Shown piece by piece: positions 9,753 through 20,900 of a DNA stretch of 64,000 nt. How positions within the stretch are numbered: position 1 is the stretch's first letter; the number at the start of each line of letters is the position of its first letter. This DNA comes from Tricholoma matsutake (lineage: Eukaryota; Basidiomycota; Agaricomycetes; Agaricales; Tricholomataceae). Both the position numbers and the translations under genes were made by a program. The stretch spans positions 12,462,001 through 12,526,000 of the forward strand of contig AP026541.1 in the NCBI GenBank assembly GCA_026075535.2, written 5' to 3'. The notes under the pieces were generated by a model. The model made no database searches, was not told the DNA's origin, and saw nothing but the letters and a program-made list of their open reading frames with translations.

Positions 9753-10445
9753 GCATCACTGTGACTTTGCCTGTTTTTCCTTACTAATCCTGTGCCCCCC
9801 CCCCCCCAGAGTGACAAAAAAGAGAAAACTCTGAACTTCCGTCATCTTCTTGCACATTATGTGTCTTGGTACGTCCACATGTCTTGTTTCTTGCCCGCCA
9901 TTTGTATTGTAAATATGTCATACATCATTACTATGCAAAGCCATCCAGCTGGCCGTTATATGTTATATGTATTTCATTGTGAAGAACAATTATACTCGTG
10001 ACACCTGGCTATGTTTTTGTCACAATTATGTTTTCATTGCTATGCAGAGTCATCCACTGGCCATGTAATAAGTCATTTCATCCATAAGAGATAATTTGTG
10101 AGATGGCATTACTTTCTGGAGACCCACCATGTTTTGTTGTTTTGGAATATCCATCATAGATTTATGTTTTTAGGAAATATCATTCTACTACAGCCCGACA
10201 TTGACATATGCATACACAATGCTTCTTGGATCCTTGATCTTAGTTATTAATAACCCCTGCTGCCAACCCCAATCGCATTTCAGGAACAGGCGATGGATTG
10301 ATGGACAGGAAGAACCCCGAATATAAAAGGATTTATTGCAGTGGGGAGACGCAACAATACAGCTGGAGGGAATGCGCACCCAACGAGCAAAAGCACCGGG
10401 AACCAGGGGGAACCGTGCACCATAATCTGAAATCATGTGCATTCG
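9753..10445. other. Unassigned region with a poly-C tract
   Basis: A C-run at 9795-9808 is followed by AT-rich sequence. The frame at 10188-10442 on the minus strand has no recognisable domain. I see no repeat boundary before 10446. Confidence 0.35.
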
Positions 10446-10527
10446 TTATATATCAAGTGCAACTGTAATTACAGTTGTGCATGTACCACGCTATGATCTG
10501 TAACTACAGTACATTGATATATGATAA
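10446..10527. mobile_element. ~82 bp palindromic mini-element
   Basis: It is bounded by TTATATATCAA and TTGATATATGATAA. It contains the perfect 18 bp palindrome CAACTGTAATTACAGTTG at 10460-10477 and the string GTGCATGTACCACGCTAT. The copy at 17780-17858 carries the same modules in reverse orientation. Confidence 0.65.
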
Positions 10528-10539
10528 GGATGGTATTGC

Positions 10540-11783
10540 CTGAGTGCTGGGTCTTCAGCTTCCTACTTCCTATCCAAGGTAGCTCTGGGGATCTGACCAT
10601 CTGCTCCCCTGGCTGCCCCCCCGAAGATTCAGATTATAGAGTACGTATGGTTCTCTTGGTACTGATTTGTGATACTAACAAAAAACATGTACAACAAAGT
10701 CAGACAAAGTATCTACCTCCGATAGCTTGGCCAAAAACGCGTTTATCAGACTCTGAACTGAGCATAGAAAATGTGAAGAGCATTTATTCTGTATTGAAAA
10801 TCCCTAAGAATCCAAGCTCTGAGTCTGATCCAGCCTCAGTTACAGGTAGGGAGAAATTGTTGAGTGGTAGGCAGTTGATGATCAACCAGCTAGTTCAGTG
10901 ACTTAGCCTGAGTCAAACGAGGAACCCGACCACCAGAGGATGGCAGTATCTTGCAAAATACCCTTCTACTAGAACACAAAGGTGTATGCAAAATACATTG
11001 AGCATTAGAAGACTATTTTGCAAATTATTCTTCTAGTTAGAACCCTCATTTGGCAAGCTACCTTTCTCATTAGAAGCCTCATCTCAGTATTAGCAAATTC
11101 CCATGCTGCTGGGGGGCATACCAGGTTAGCGGTTAGAATTCGGTTAGGGTTCGCCAGTTAGCTGGTTAGGGTTATGCAATAGTGATGGATTTCACATGCT
11201 GCTCGTGACCCCCCCCCGACAAGGCCCCAAAGGGGCCCAGCTTGTCATCAATGCACAAATGAGGCTTTAGTGTGCTGACCTGAGATGACCTGGTTCGGGG
11301 GACCCCCCGAGCACAGTGAGGGAGGGGAGGGTCATGGAATGGTTGGCCCTCTTCATGTGCAGTGGCAATATTAGGTAAGCATCAGCATTATCTGTGCCAT
11401 GTCATCCACCGAGCAGCCTGGTCCAGCCAGTAGGATTGTTTCAGTTTGGGGAATGAAAATAAATGTCTTGGGGCTTAGAAAAATACCTAGGCCATTCCAA
11501 AAATCCAACATAGAGAGGTTTTGCATTGCAAAATGTTGTTATTTCCATTTTGGGTCACAAGTGAGATTTTGCAAAATTTTGCATGTATTATGGCACCTCT
11601 AATTAGAACAGAATATGCATACACTATTTGTTCTTATTAGAAGAATGTTTTGCAAGCTAATGACATATATGCCTGATCCGACAGTGCATTGGGGCCATAC
11701 ATGACAGCAGAAATGATCAGCTGAAGGTGCTGTGCACAACAGCTCAGCCGGGCTCATACAAAGTCCAGCTGGACAGCCCGACT
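10540..11783. repeat. Duplicated block, copy 1 (partner 25462-26691)
   Basis: From GTGCTGGGTCTT onward the two copies are nearly identical by eye. They include a frame ending in SLVTGREKLLSG-type sequence (10521-10901 here, 25557-25811 there) of unknown product, AT-rich GCAAAATA / TTAGAAG repeats, GTTAGGGTT stretches and a CCCCCGACAAGGCC-rich segment. The block abuts the left end of a KDZ element in both places. Many differences are C/T or G/A at CpG sites. Confidence 0.85.
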
Positions 11784-11977
11784 GAGGATGTCTGTATCTT
11801 AGAATCGACTGTCTGGCTGTCCGACTGGCTGGTTGTCTGGCTGTTTGGTTGAGTTTGGTACAGCCACCAAGTTGGGTCTTCCTCCTCAAGACACTTTGTC
11901 CCATAGCAGTCAGCAGTGAGTTGCAATGTCCTTGCCCGCCATTGGCCAAATTGACCTATCATATCAGATACCTCACA

Positions 11978-13921
11978 ATGAGTTACCCATTGAAGTGTTC
12001 CTATTGCAAATGGATTCTCACCCCAGCCATTACCACGACAAACGCCAATGGAAACCTCAGTCATCACTATGTCCTTTGGACCTCATGGCCTGAAGGTGAG
12101 TTTGGATGTGGATCAGTTTCTCACCAACACATTTTCCACTGGGTTGATCAGACACCATTGCCATCTTCAACACTGACAGTAGCATCATCAACCACACTTC
12201 CATCTCCCCCTCCAACTTTGCTGCCTCCCACTATACAGAATACACTGATATATTGCTACTTCATGGGCTGTAAATCAAAGTGTTTGCCTGCCCAAAACTG
12301 CACCCAAAGGATGTGCCGTACACACTGTCAACTTAGTGGTGGATGTCCACAAAAAGACCACTTCAACAGAGCAGCTACTTCTCTCCCCGCTACATCTACT
12401 CCTCTCCCTGCTATTTCTACTTCAACTCCTCTCTCCACTACTCCAACTCCTTCATCCGATCATGCCATCAACCACCATCTACCCCCTCCAGACTCGCTTA
12501 TTGATCCCCTAGCCAGTGACATCTCAGGGCTTGCTGACTGATCCTCCACTGCAAGCCCAGCCAGTCACCAACCTCCTGCTGCCCATAATGCCTCATTCCA
12601 TGACCCCACAATCTCATTCATCACACCATGCAGTTCAAATCCCTCCTGTGTTCACTGAACAGCAAGCTGCTCTGCAATGTGTTGATGCTGACTGCTGAAT
12701 GCATCAAGCAACTTTGCAATGGAATGAGTCCCAGTCAAATAATGTAGTAAGAGTGTTTGCCTGGTCTCAAGGTGAGTGTGATCCCACTACTATATGACTT
12801 CTCACTACTGCCTGGTTCTAGAAGCTTTGAAATCACAGAATCCATCCTCCATGACCTAGCCCTTATTTCCGAGGGTGATGCCACTCTTCAACTGCAAAAG
12901 TATGATGATGCAGAGGATCTATGGGTTGGGTTCAAAGTTGGTCAAGTTTTCGATGCTGAGATCCACCAATGGTGTTTTTTCTTCAAATGGCAGGAGGTGA
13001 AACACTGTCTAGGTTTTGAGAACCTCATTGGGCATGGGCAGATGAGTAGCCTGCACTTTTGAGACAATCTCACAGGAGAACAGTCATATATCAGGGAGGC
13101 CCTTAGTAAGAAATGTGGTCTTGAGCTTGCATCAGATCTACTCCCCTCCACCCCTTTGTCTTTAGTTCCCTCATCACTGACCTTTCCTTCGTCATTGGCC
13201 ACCCCTCCTGCTGTCATCAAAAAGTGTCGAGTTCCCTCATCACCAACCTTTCCTTCATCTTTGGCTGCCCCTCCTCCTGTCATCAAAAAGCACCGAGTTC
13301 CTTCATCTTTGGCCATCCCTCCTCCTGTCATCACAAAGCATCCCTCTCCTGACATCATTCTTATTTCCTCCTCTGATGAGAACATACCCCCAACTCATAA
13401 TCCACAGCTCCCAGTCCCCACTATACCATCGACAAAGTGTCAAAAGCAGTCACTACCTCATTCTCCTGAAGTCATCCTCATCCTTGATTCTGAAGAAGAA
13501 AATGGGTGAGCAAGAACACAGTTGAACACTCGCATCAAGCAGGAGAATCTGCTCTCAATCAAGATGGAGGATAGTGATGATGAAGCCTCAAATGATGTAT
13601 ATGTCGCCACTATGACAAGCCCAACATGTTTGCCAACCCTCAGTCAACATGGTTTTCTTGAGTGAGGATGAGACACCCAAGTGGCCACAGGACTACTACG
13701 GTTGCGACATTGCGAAGGCACCACCCCAAGGTCTCTCCAAAAAGGCAGCTTTCAGCACATATTTCCCTGGACTCTCCTTCAAGAAATTGACATACTATGA
13801 CAACTACAACATATGGATTAGAACCCCCAGAGACTTTCATATGAAATATGTGGACTATGGCCAGACAGACAAAGGATTGTGGAAGCATCTTTTAGCAGCC
13901 CATGCCAAGTATCTGGAATGA
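11978..13921 (+). pseudogene. KDZ-linked zinc-cluster protein, GRF-like N-terminus (copy A)
   Basis: An ATG at 11978 opens MSYPLKCSYCKWILTPAITT then NANGN, a pattern like GRF-type zinc fingers (CxxC ... NxGRxY ... C ... W), which bind nucleic acid in known proteins. A second cluster near 12250-12350 reads YCYFMGCKSKCLPAQNC then MCRTHCQLSGGC. A Ser/Thr/Pro-rich linker follows, then RVFAWSQ, a 50 bp intron-like gap, and SFEITESILHDLALISEGDA. After KHCLGFENL comes TGEQSYIREALSKKCGLELA, a Pro/Ser tail with ILDSEEENG, and finally PKWPQDYYGCDIAKAP with FKKLTYYDNYNIWIRTPRDF and TDKGLWKHLLAAHAK. Breaks: a frame change near 12540, a stop near 12696, and TGA at 13060-13062 (arginine expected). The neighbouring KDZ gene suggests a role in the same element; this is inference. 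Confidence 0.62.
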
Positions 13922-14047
13922 TGGTGAATGTAACCCACCTTCGTATATCGACTTGATTTGTATCTCAGCTCTTTGGTTTGTATTTTAGATGGCCTTGTAT
14001 CTTAGATTGTTGGTTTGTATGTAACACAATGTGATTTGCATGTACAC

Positions 14048-14401
14048 CTAATACTCAACATTATGAGGATGTTGATTCTCCCATTCAAGCTTCTGCCTGA
14101 TGTCTTTGTTCCTCCACAAGATCATTTCATCCAAAAAGAAATTGAACTTATCCACACCCATCTCCCAACAGATAGTGTGATATCCACCAATCCAGACATT
14201 TGTTTGCTCAGCTATTGAAGAGTTGAAATACCAGCCCAATCCATCTTCAGATTGAAGCTTGGGGTAGCAATATGGATTGCAGCGTTGCTGAAAAAACATA
14301 TCTCAAGTCAAATGTTTGCAACTCCAATGAAACACGTCAACAGTGAGTTTGATATCAGCAATGAACTCATCATTTTGGAATGTCCTCTTGAGTGTGCAGT
14401 T
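14048..14401 (-). pseudogene. KDZ transposase C-terminal fragment (copy A)
   Basis: The minus-strand frame encodes QQRCNPYCYPKLQSEDGLGW, YFNSSIAEQTNVWIGGYHTI and FNFFLDEMILWRNKDIRQKL. These are the conserved final motifs of KDZ transposases, including the glutamate in SIAEQTN that I take as part of the RNase H-like active site. Upstream, an in-frame TGA at 14303-14305 separates it from the KHLT motif; copy B has the same stop at 30622-30624, so the stop predates the copies. At 14402 the gene runs into a copia LTR end. The stop at 14048 lies about 130 bp from the 3' end of the convergent zinc-cluster gene. Confidence 0.8.
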
Positions 14402-14827
14402 GTTGTCAGAAATTATAGAAAATCAACCTAGAGTATGCGAGAAATATACTCAGTCCTTGTATAAGTGACTTAATACACAAGACTGTACCTAGAGTATGCG
14501 AGAAATATACTAAGGTACAGTAAGTATCATTTACTGTGTGGAAAATATAATACGCGATGCTCACCTCAGTCCTTGTATAAGTGACTGAGGTGATCATGTA
14601 TCTAACTACCCATATATATATGTGTTCAGTCTAATAAAGAACAAGATGAGAGAAAAGATTCCTCTGATGCGTTTGTGTAAATGCATCAAAGGGAGTGTTA
14701 ATAATAGTACACGCATCAGAGAAGCTGATGTCGGCTGATCACATACCGCATTTGTCTTGCACATCAAAGAGATGTGCCAGAAGTAGAACACGCATCAAAT
14801 TGAGTGATCATGGTGTGAATCTCAACA
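14402..14827 (-). repeat. Copia long terminal repeat (3' LTR of the minus-strand element)
   Basis: On the minus strand the LTR begins TGTTGAGATTCACACC at 14827 and ends CTGACAACA at 14402, giving TGTTG/CAACA ends. A purine tract, GGTGAGGAGGAG, sits directly upstream as expected for second-strand priming. Inside are doubled motifs: CCTAGAGTATGCGAGAAATA (near 14429 and 14489) and CAGTCCTTGTATAAGTGACT (twice). No second LTR is in the window. Confidence 0.8.
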
Positions 14828-14868
14828 CTCCTCCTCACCGGGATCACTCCTCCTCGCATGGAATCACA

Positions 14869-17760
14869 TCAGTGTAAGCCTAAGAGTGAGCGTAAATGTA
14901 TGAATTGCTTCACGTCCAATGCCTTGGTAAATAAGTCCGCAACATTGTCTTTGGTATTGATGTATGCGAGTTGTAAGGTGCCTGATTGGACGTGTTCACG
15001 AAGGAAATGATATTTGATATCTATGTGTTTAACCCTCGAGTGGAGCAAAGGGTCTTCAGATAGAGCCTTGGTAGCCATATTATCACAGAGAATAATTGTT
15101 GGGGAGGATTGCGAATAGCCTATGGCGTTGAGCAATGTGTGTATCCAGACGCACTCCTTCGCAGTTTCAAATGCAGCAACGTACTCAACTTCACAAGAGG
15201 ATGTTGCCACAACCTTCTGCTTCTTAGCAGTCCAAGATAGGGCGCCAGAGCCAAGTGTGCAGAGATATCCCCCAACGCTTCGATGGGTGTCAAGACAATT
15301 AGCCCAATCAGAGTCGCTAAACGCATGGAGGAAAATAGGGCTATCCCCACCCAGGTATAGTTTGAGGTCTCGAGTTCCCTTTAAATATCAAACTAATTGC
15401 ATTGCCACACTCCAGTGTTCGAAGGAGTAACAGTCAAGATATTGGGACAATTGTTGTATGGCGTATGAAATATCAGGGCGCGTGGAAATCGCTAGGTAAA
15501 GGAGACAGCCAACAAGGGAACGGTAGGGTAGTCATTTAAGATATGATAAGTCATCTGCAGAAATATCCTGTTGAGTTGTACGGCGTAATTTAAGGCCAGG
15601 CTCAAGGGGAGCAGATACTGGGTTAGCGTCCCATGGGCCAAACTGGTCAACGATTTTATTGATGAGGGCAGCCTGTGAAAGCGCAACCATGTGCAGATGT
15701 CAATCCCAGGTAATTGCGATGCCAACAATAAAGCGGGCTGCACCTAATTCAGAAATTGTCCAGACCTCACGCATTTGGCATTTAAAATGCTCATTCTCAT
15801 CTTTGGTATCAGCGATGGACAGATAGTCATCGACATGTACTGCTGCAATGACAATGCCCGTGTCTGACTTCCTATAATAAATGCAGGACTCACAGGCAAG
15901 GCGTGTAAAACCCCAGTTGATCATTTGGGCGTTGAGGGTTTGATTCCATATTTGGCCGCTCTGCTTCATGCCATACAATCCTCGTTGAAGCTGCCATACC
16001 CAGTCTTCATGGCCCGGTTCTTCAAACCCTTCAGGCTGCTGCATGTATTGGATTTCGTCGTCAGGGAGTACTCCGTAAAGGAAAGCGGTTTTGACATCTA
16101 TCTGTTGGGCATCCCAGCCTAAAGAAGCGGCTATGTGGAGCAAGATGCGCCAAGATTCCATGCGCACAGTGGGTGAGGTTGTTTGAGTATAATCCCTACC
16201 ATATATTTGCTTGAAGCCCCGAAATACAAGTCGGACTTTCCATCTCATGGCATGGCCATTTTTGTCACGCTTGATATGGAAAACGGGTCGGCCCTTGCGA
16301 ATACGTTTACCTTGAGGCACATCGCCTCTTGGGATGAGTTTATAGACCCCCATATCCTTCAGGGACTTTAATTCATCTAGGTATCCTGACTGCCATCACT
16401 CTGCATCCCCAGAATTCTTTGCCTCTTCCCAAGTCTTGGGTTCATCCTCAAACTGGAGCGACTCCAGATCAAAATCTGTCATTTCCAAAATCAGCGCCCG
16501 GAGTTGATGCACCTGATCACCTAGGTGAAAATCGTCAAATGATTGGCTTAGCTCACCAATGACATCACGATCATGATTGAAGGTCGGATCACCAGGAACA
16601 TGATCAGGATTTTGTGATTGGGCAGCAATAGTAGCGGCTCTGCGCTCGCGGCGTGCTTCTCTGACCCATGCTGCACTCTCCCTAGATTCTTGGATGGCTG
16701 TGGCTGTCCTAGTAGTGGCCAATCCCCCATTCGGATGTCGCTCTGTGGGAATAGGTACCTGGGATGATTGACGTGGGATGGGATTCTGAGTGGGTAAGCT
16801 TTGATCTTCACTAATAGGGTCATTCGGTCCGGTGACATTCAAGGGGTGAAAGGACTCGTCGTTATCATCATTGTTTATTGGCAAGACGTTGAAGGTGGGC
16901 CCACCCGAGGTAGGTGACTGAATAACATCACTCGTCAGTAATGTTTGGGAGGGGGAATGTCCATCGTGGCTTTCAAGAAAGCGGACATGGTAGGAACTGT
17001 GAACTTTTCTTGTAGTCGGATCATAGCATTGGTAGGATTTAGAATTTATATCATATCCAATAAGCATGCACTTAATAGATCGCTCAAAAATTTTTGGATT
17101 GTCCTTCTTTGGGATGAGTACAAACACTCGGCAGCCAATTTCTCGCAGGTAGGAATAATCAGGCTTTCATCCATGCCAAAGTTCCCAGGGAGTGCGACCT
17201 TGAAGTGATCTCGTGGTGGTTTTGGCGTGTAAATGAGAAGCTGTCAGGTAGAATTCATCCCAAAGGTAAGCCGGTAAGCCCGAGTAAATTCGCATTGTGC
17301 GCACTTTAGCCATAAGGGTACGATGCATGTGCTCAACATGCCCAATATGGGCAGACATATGTGGCACGGTAAATTGCTGTACTGTTCCTCTTGTTTTGAG
17401 CCAGGCCTCCATCTCGTGAGATTTTAGTTCTCCATTGTCGGTGATATAAGTCCCAATTTTAAGTCCTGTTTTGTTTTCGCGAGCTAGTTCCCAAGCCTTT
17501 AGTTCTGGAAATGAATCGTCCTTATTGCGAAGCGGTATTGACCATGGAAATGATGTATAATCATCGACAATGTCCATAACATAAGAATTCCCAGTACGAG
17601 ACGTAACTGCATGCGGACCCAACAAATCCACCCAGACTTTTTCTAACTTCCGTGTCGCCTTATGTCCAACCCCTTCTTCATGCTTTTTGGGAACGGGCAT
17701 CCTCATCTGTTTGCCAAGACTTGTGCTGTCGATGTTGCTGCTGCTGTCGCCACCAGTGCT
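14869..17760 (-). pseudogene. Copia pol polyprotein remnant: integrase, reverse transcriptase, RNase H
   Basis: The integrase core shows KVWVDLLGPHAV, TYITDNGELKSHE and HVEHMHRTLMAKVR, that is the D, D and E positions. An acidic linker with LHPLNVTG-type sequence follows. The reverse transcriptase starts at GVYKLIPRGDVPQGKRI and includes DVKTAFLYG, GLYGMKQSGQIWN and VHVDDYLSIAD, the copia form of the catalytic YVDD box. RNase H shows TSSCEVEYVAAFETAKECVW and HIDIKYHFLREHV. All these parts lie in one reading frame. It is interrupted only by in-frame TGA codons at 17167, 16396, 15700, 15532 and 15388, several where arginine is expected (before KPDYSYLREIG, before YLKGTRD). I see no frameshift, so decay came from point changes. 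Catalytic residues themselves remain. Confidence 0.9.
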
Positions 17761-17779
17761 GCACTAGAACCTGGCAGTA

Positions 17780-17858
17780 TTATATATCACCAACTGTACT
17801 TACCGTGTATAGCATGGTACATGCACAACTGTAATTACAGTTGTTGTTGATATATCAA
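17780..17858. mobile_element. ~79 bp palindromic mini-element (inverted relative of 10446-10527)
   Basis: It is bounded by TTATATATCA and TTGATATATCAA, with the palindrome CAACTGTAATTACAGTTG at 17826-17843 and AGCATGGTACATGCAC next to it, the reverse complement of the modules at 10446-10527. Confidence 0.65.
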
Positions 17859-17882
17859 AACAACTGTAGTTGCGTGCCCAGG

Positions 17883-20246
17883 TCACAGCCCCACACAACA
17901 ACCACCACAGCCTCTGCTAGTCATCATCCCACCATTTTGTTTGCTCCGAGCTCGGGGCAGCGGCCAGGGTCAGTGTCAGCCCAAATCACCCGCGACAATG
18001 AAGCTGAATTTGACAACTTTGATGACATAGACCCTTTTGACAAAGAGACTCCTGCTTCATCTCTTCTGGCTGACACAAACACTATTCCAGTTGAGGAGCA
18101 ACAAGTATACCTCCCATGTAATGGAGATCTTGCTAGTGCGGAGATTAACCTCAGGAAGAACCAGGCAAGCATCAGTTGTGGGAGCTCATTGCCAACAAAT
18201 CATTTCAATATTCACACATCATCCGAGTAGAGCCAAGACTTTGGTCCTTGGCTGACAGTCTGGCCAACATCAATTTAGATCACCTACCCCTTGGTTTCCA
18301 CTTATCTCTCTTGGCCACATTGGATGATGGTGTTGCCACTGACAGTCCGAGCTGCCTAGTGCATTCATATGCATGTGATTGGTGGAGACACAGTACAGAA
18401 CTGGCACTGGGGAAGATTTTTGGCTTTGACACCCTGAATGAGTGCCTTGATAGGCATTGGCAATATATCACAATCACTGACTCATCACAAACCAATAGCC
18501 AGCCAGCCAATGATGGTCCTAATTGGCAACCTGACTGCTGCTCTTGCATCGACCTGTATGCTCTTGTTCATGATATGTTTGATGAAGCACATGTATGCAT
18601 GACTTCATAACTGGCTGTGAATCATCAGCAGATGCTGTGCTGAATGCAAATGTCAGGAAAGTGGCTGGGTTACACAGGCTTCATAAGCTTGCCCTGCTCA
18701 AGGAGCTTCAGTCCAAACTGCAGACCTTGCCATCAGCAACGGCAATGGGAATGGCATCCACAAAACACCCTTGACAATTGGATCGGCACTGGTGTCAACA
18801 CAGGCACAGGCTGAACTCAAGCGCCTGAAGGCTCTTCCCCCCTCCTCCAACAAGTGGACCTGGGGTGTTGACATCACAGAGAGTGATGTTTTGGCATCTA
18901 ACCAGACACCTAAGAGCAAATATCATTCTGGGTATGCTCAGTCTCTGGCTGATGGTGCATACAATAAGAATAAGGAGTGGTTGATCACAGCCAGTTTCCC
19001 AACCTCTGTCTCTGGTGCCTACAGTTCACCACCCGCAGTAAGTGGTATAGATGCTGGCCTTTATTTTTCAGATGCTGGATCTGATGATTTGTCACATTCT
19101 GATGCCAAACCCAATGCCAATGCCTTTCCTGCCGCTGCTGATGCTGCCAATGACGAGGCCAATGAATCTGAATAGCACGGGTTACCCGCGGGTAAGTGAC
19201 GGGTATTGGCTAATCAGCATGTAGCCTTTGTTTTTGTGATTCTAACGCACTAATTTTTATACCAAATGGTCAAGAATTGACCTAGATATGCTCATTCTAA
19301 ATCTTAGCACCATAGCACAATATCTGATCTCACCCTGCTCCAATCATTCCAAAAAGTCACCCCAAAACTCCAAAACCTTGGATTTTGGATAATATTTTGG
19401 AAAGATTGGGCAGGGTGAGATCAGATGTTGTGCTATGGTGCTAAAACTTAAAATGAGCATATCTAGGCCAATTCTTGACCATTTGGTATAAAAATTAGTG
19501 CGTTAGAATCACAAAAACAAAGGCTACATGCTGATTAGCCAATACCCGTCACTTACCCCCAGGTAACCCATGCTATTCACTACCAATGATGAGGCTGAGG
19601 AACACATTCCTGATAATGAGGCCAATGATGATGTTGATGCTGTGTGCACACTGTGCTTGGCCAGCCCACTGCCTCTTATGCCACTATGTTATAGGAAGCT
19701 GAAGATGATGCATCAGATAATACTGATCAGCCTACTGCATTTCAGGCAGCCATGGCTTGGCAGGACCATCATTCATCATCAGCATCTTCTCATACAGGTT
19801 CCCCAACTGGCTTTGATGCCACCACCTTTTACCTTGCAGATTCTATTTCTACCTCTTCATCTCCCCCCACACCTCCCCTTTCAACTGCTTTCCCCACCAC
19901 ATCTGATGCGGCTGATGTTTTCCTCTCATTGTCAGAGACCAATTCAGAGGCCAATTCAGCTGGCTCCAATGCCAATTCTGATGAGGATAGTTTCAGAACT
20001 GAGTCCCCCAGCACCTCACAGATAGAGAACCCCACTCCTTCTCACATCACCTCCCAATTTATAGTCATGTGGACTTTAGTTATGTTGATGACACTTGGTT
20101 GCCTGACTCCTGATGATATGATGGACACTACTGACAATGAGGGATGTAGATTTACTTCATGTAGATATATGGTGCTTGAATTTGTAAACCAATATACATT
20201 TAAGGCCAATGCCCATACCCAATGCCAACCCCGGCCCTGGCCCTGA
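17883..20246 (+). pseudogene. Decayed Agaricomycete multicopy protein, unknown function, split by a foldback MITE
   Basis: The first part reads FDNFDDIDPFDKETPASSLL then LASAEINLRKNQ. A frame change near 18165 leads to KHQLWELIANKSFQYSHIIR, VEPRLWSLADSLANINLD and SYACDWWRHSTELALGKIFG. A stop at 18608 follows, then KVAGLHRLHKLALLKELQSK, a stop near 18771, and ALVSTQAQAELKRLKALPPS with KWTWGVDITESDVLASNQTP and WLITASFPTSVSGAYSSPP. The succession is coherent with one protein of a family I have only met as uncharacterised, usually in repeat-rich regions. An acidic Asn/Ala/Glu tail is cut by the MITE at 19169-19579; similar Ser/Thr-rich sequence continues to 20246. I assign no enzyme activity. Confidence 0.5.
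19169..19579. mobile_element. 411 bp foldback MITE
   Basis: The two halves are inverted copies of about 170-190 bp. The left end is TGAATAGCACGGGTTACCCG and the right end GGTAACCCATGCTATTCA. The arms share CGGGTATTGGCTAATCAGCA and GATTCTAACGCACTAATTTT in inverted order around a short loop near 19370. I could not read a clear target duplication. The GCACGGGTTA terminal core matches the hAT-like MITE at 4495. Confidence 0.85.
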
Positions 20247-20249
20247 GAC

Positions 20250-20900
20250 ATATGCCGATGACAATGCATGTGGCTGCCTCATAGGTCACTGATCTGTACA
20301 CCACATTCCTAATGCATGTCTGGTGTGGTACAGCAAGAATTGAATAGTGCATTCATTTGCTACTATAGTACATACATATATACATAGAATTGTCCACCGA
20401 ACCATGCCTGTGTCACCAATTCATAGGTTATCATGTCTATGCAACTTACATGCTCAATTATCTACTATATTGTACTGTGCTGTACTGTACAGGAAGCTAT
20501 CTACTAGTTCAATCCCAGCTGCCTACTACCAATGCCAATGCCTAATAATGATGTTTGTGTCACCAATTCATGTCTATACAGCTTACATGCTCAATCATAT
20601 ACTGAATTGTTCTGTATTGTACTGTACTGTCCAGGAAGTTATCCAATAGTGCAATCCCAGCTGCATAATCCCAGCTGCATAATGCCAATTCCACTGCCTT
20701 TGTTTGATGCTATTTCATAGGTTATACTGGTGTCTATATTACATGCTGAATGCATATCTATTATACAGTACAGTAAGTGTTTTAATAGTGTATACATTGG
20801 TTAGTATAGTAGGTACATATATATAGAGCATCTGACAGTGTCCACTGAACCCCTATCATTTGATACATTGTAGCTTACCTATGTGGGCCATGCATGCATG
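20250..20900. other. AT-rich region with short related repeats
   Basis: The strings TACTGTACTGTACAGGAAG and TTCATAGGTTAT recur at 20400-20830 in a loose ~180-200 bp periodicity (near 20475, 20620 and 20760). No gene is recognisable. Confidence 0.35.

Larger units (their letters stand above)
11784..14401. mobile_element. KDZ transposon copy A (left part, truncated at 14401)
   Basis: The left end carries GAGGATGTCTGTATCTTAGA followed by CTGTCTGGCTGTCCGACTGG repeats. The same left end is found at 26692 and 28094, and an inverted version lies at 38168-38245. Inside are two convergent genes: a plus-strand zinc-cluster protein and the 3' end of a minus-strand KDZ transposase, about 130 bp apart. 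A copia fragment begins at 14402 inside the transposase gene, and I cannot find the other half of this copy in the window. Confidence 0.8.
14402..17765 (-). mobile_element. 5'-truncated Ty1/copia retrotransposon
   Basis: The order on the minus strand is integrase, reverse transcriptase, RNase H, polypurine tract, LTR. Gag, protease, primer-binding site and 5' LTR are absent: the homology ends near 17765 just before the mini-element at 17780. The LTR end lies inside the KDZ transposase gene of copy A. About 13 bp at the junction (TGTTGTCAGAAAT) match both the LTR end and the uninterrupted KDZ sequence at 30719-30733, so no target duplication can be read. Confidence 0.85.

Noticed and set aside
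10188..10442. 84-codon minus-strand frame
   Set aside because: No recognisable family, no splice context, no conserved paralogue in the window.
11130..11175. Telomere-like TTAGGG repeats (also 26040-26090)
   Set aside because: Only isolated GTTAGGGTT words within a duplicated block; no tandem run, so not a telomere or clear interstitial telomere.
15388..17169. Alternative genetic code reading TGA as an amino acid
   Set aside because: TGA replaces arginine-type positions in several unrelated dead elements and TAG stops also occur; CpG decay is simpler.
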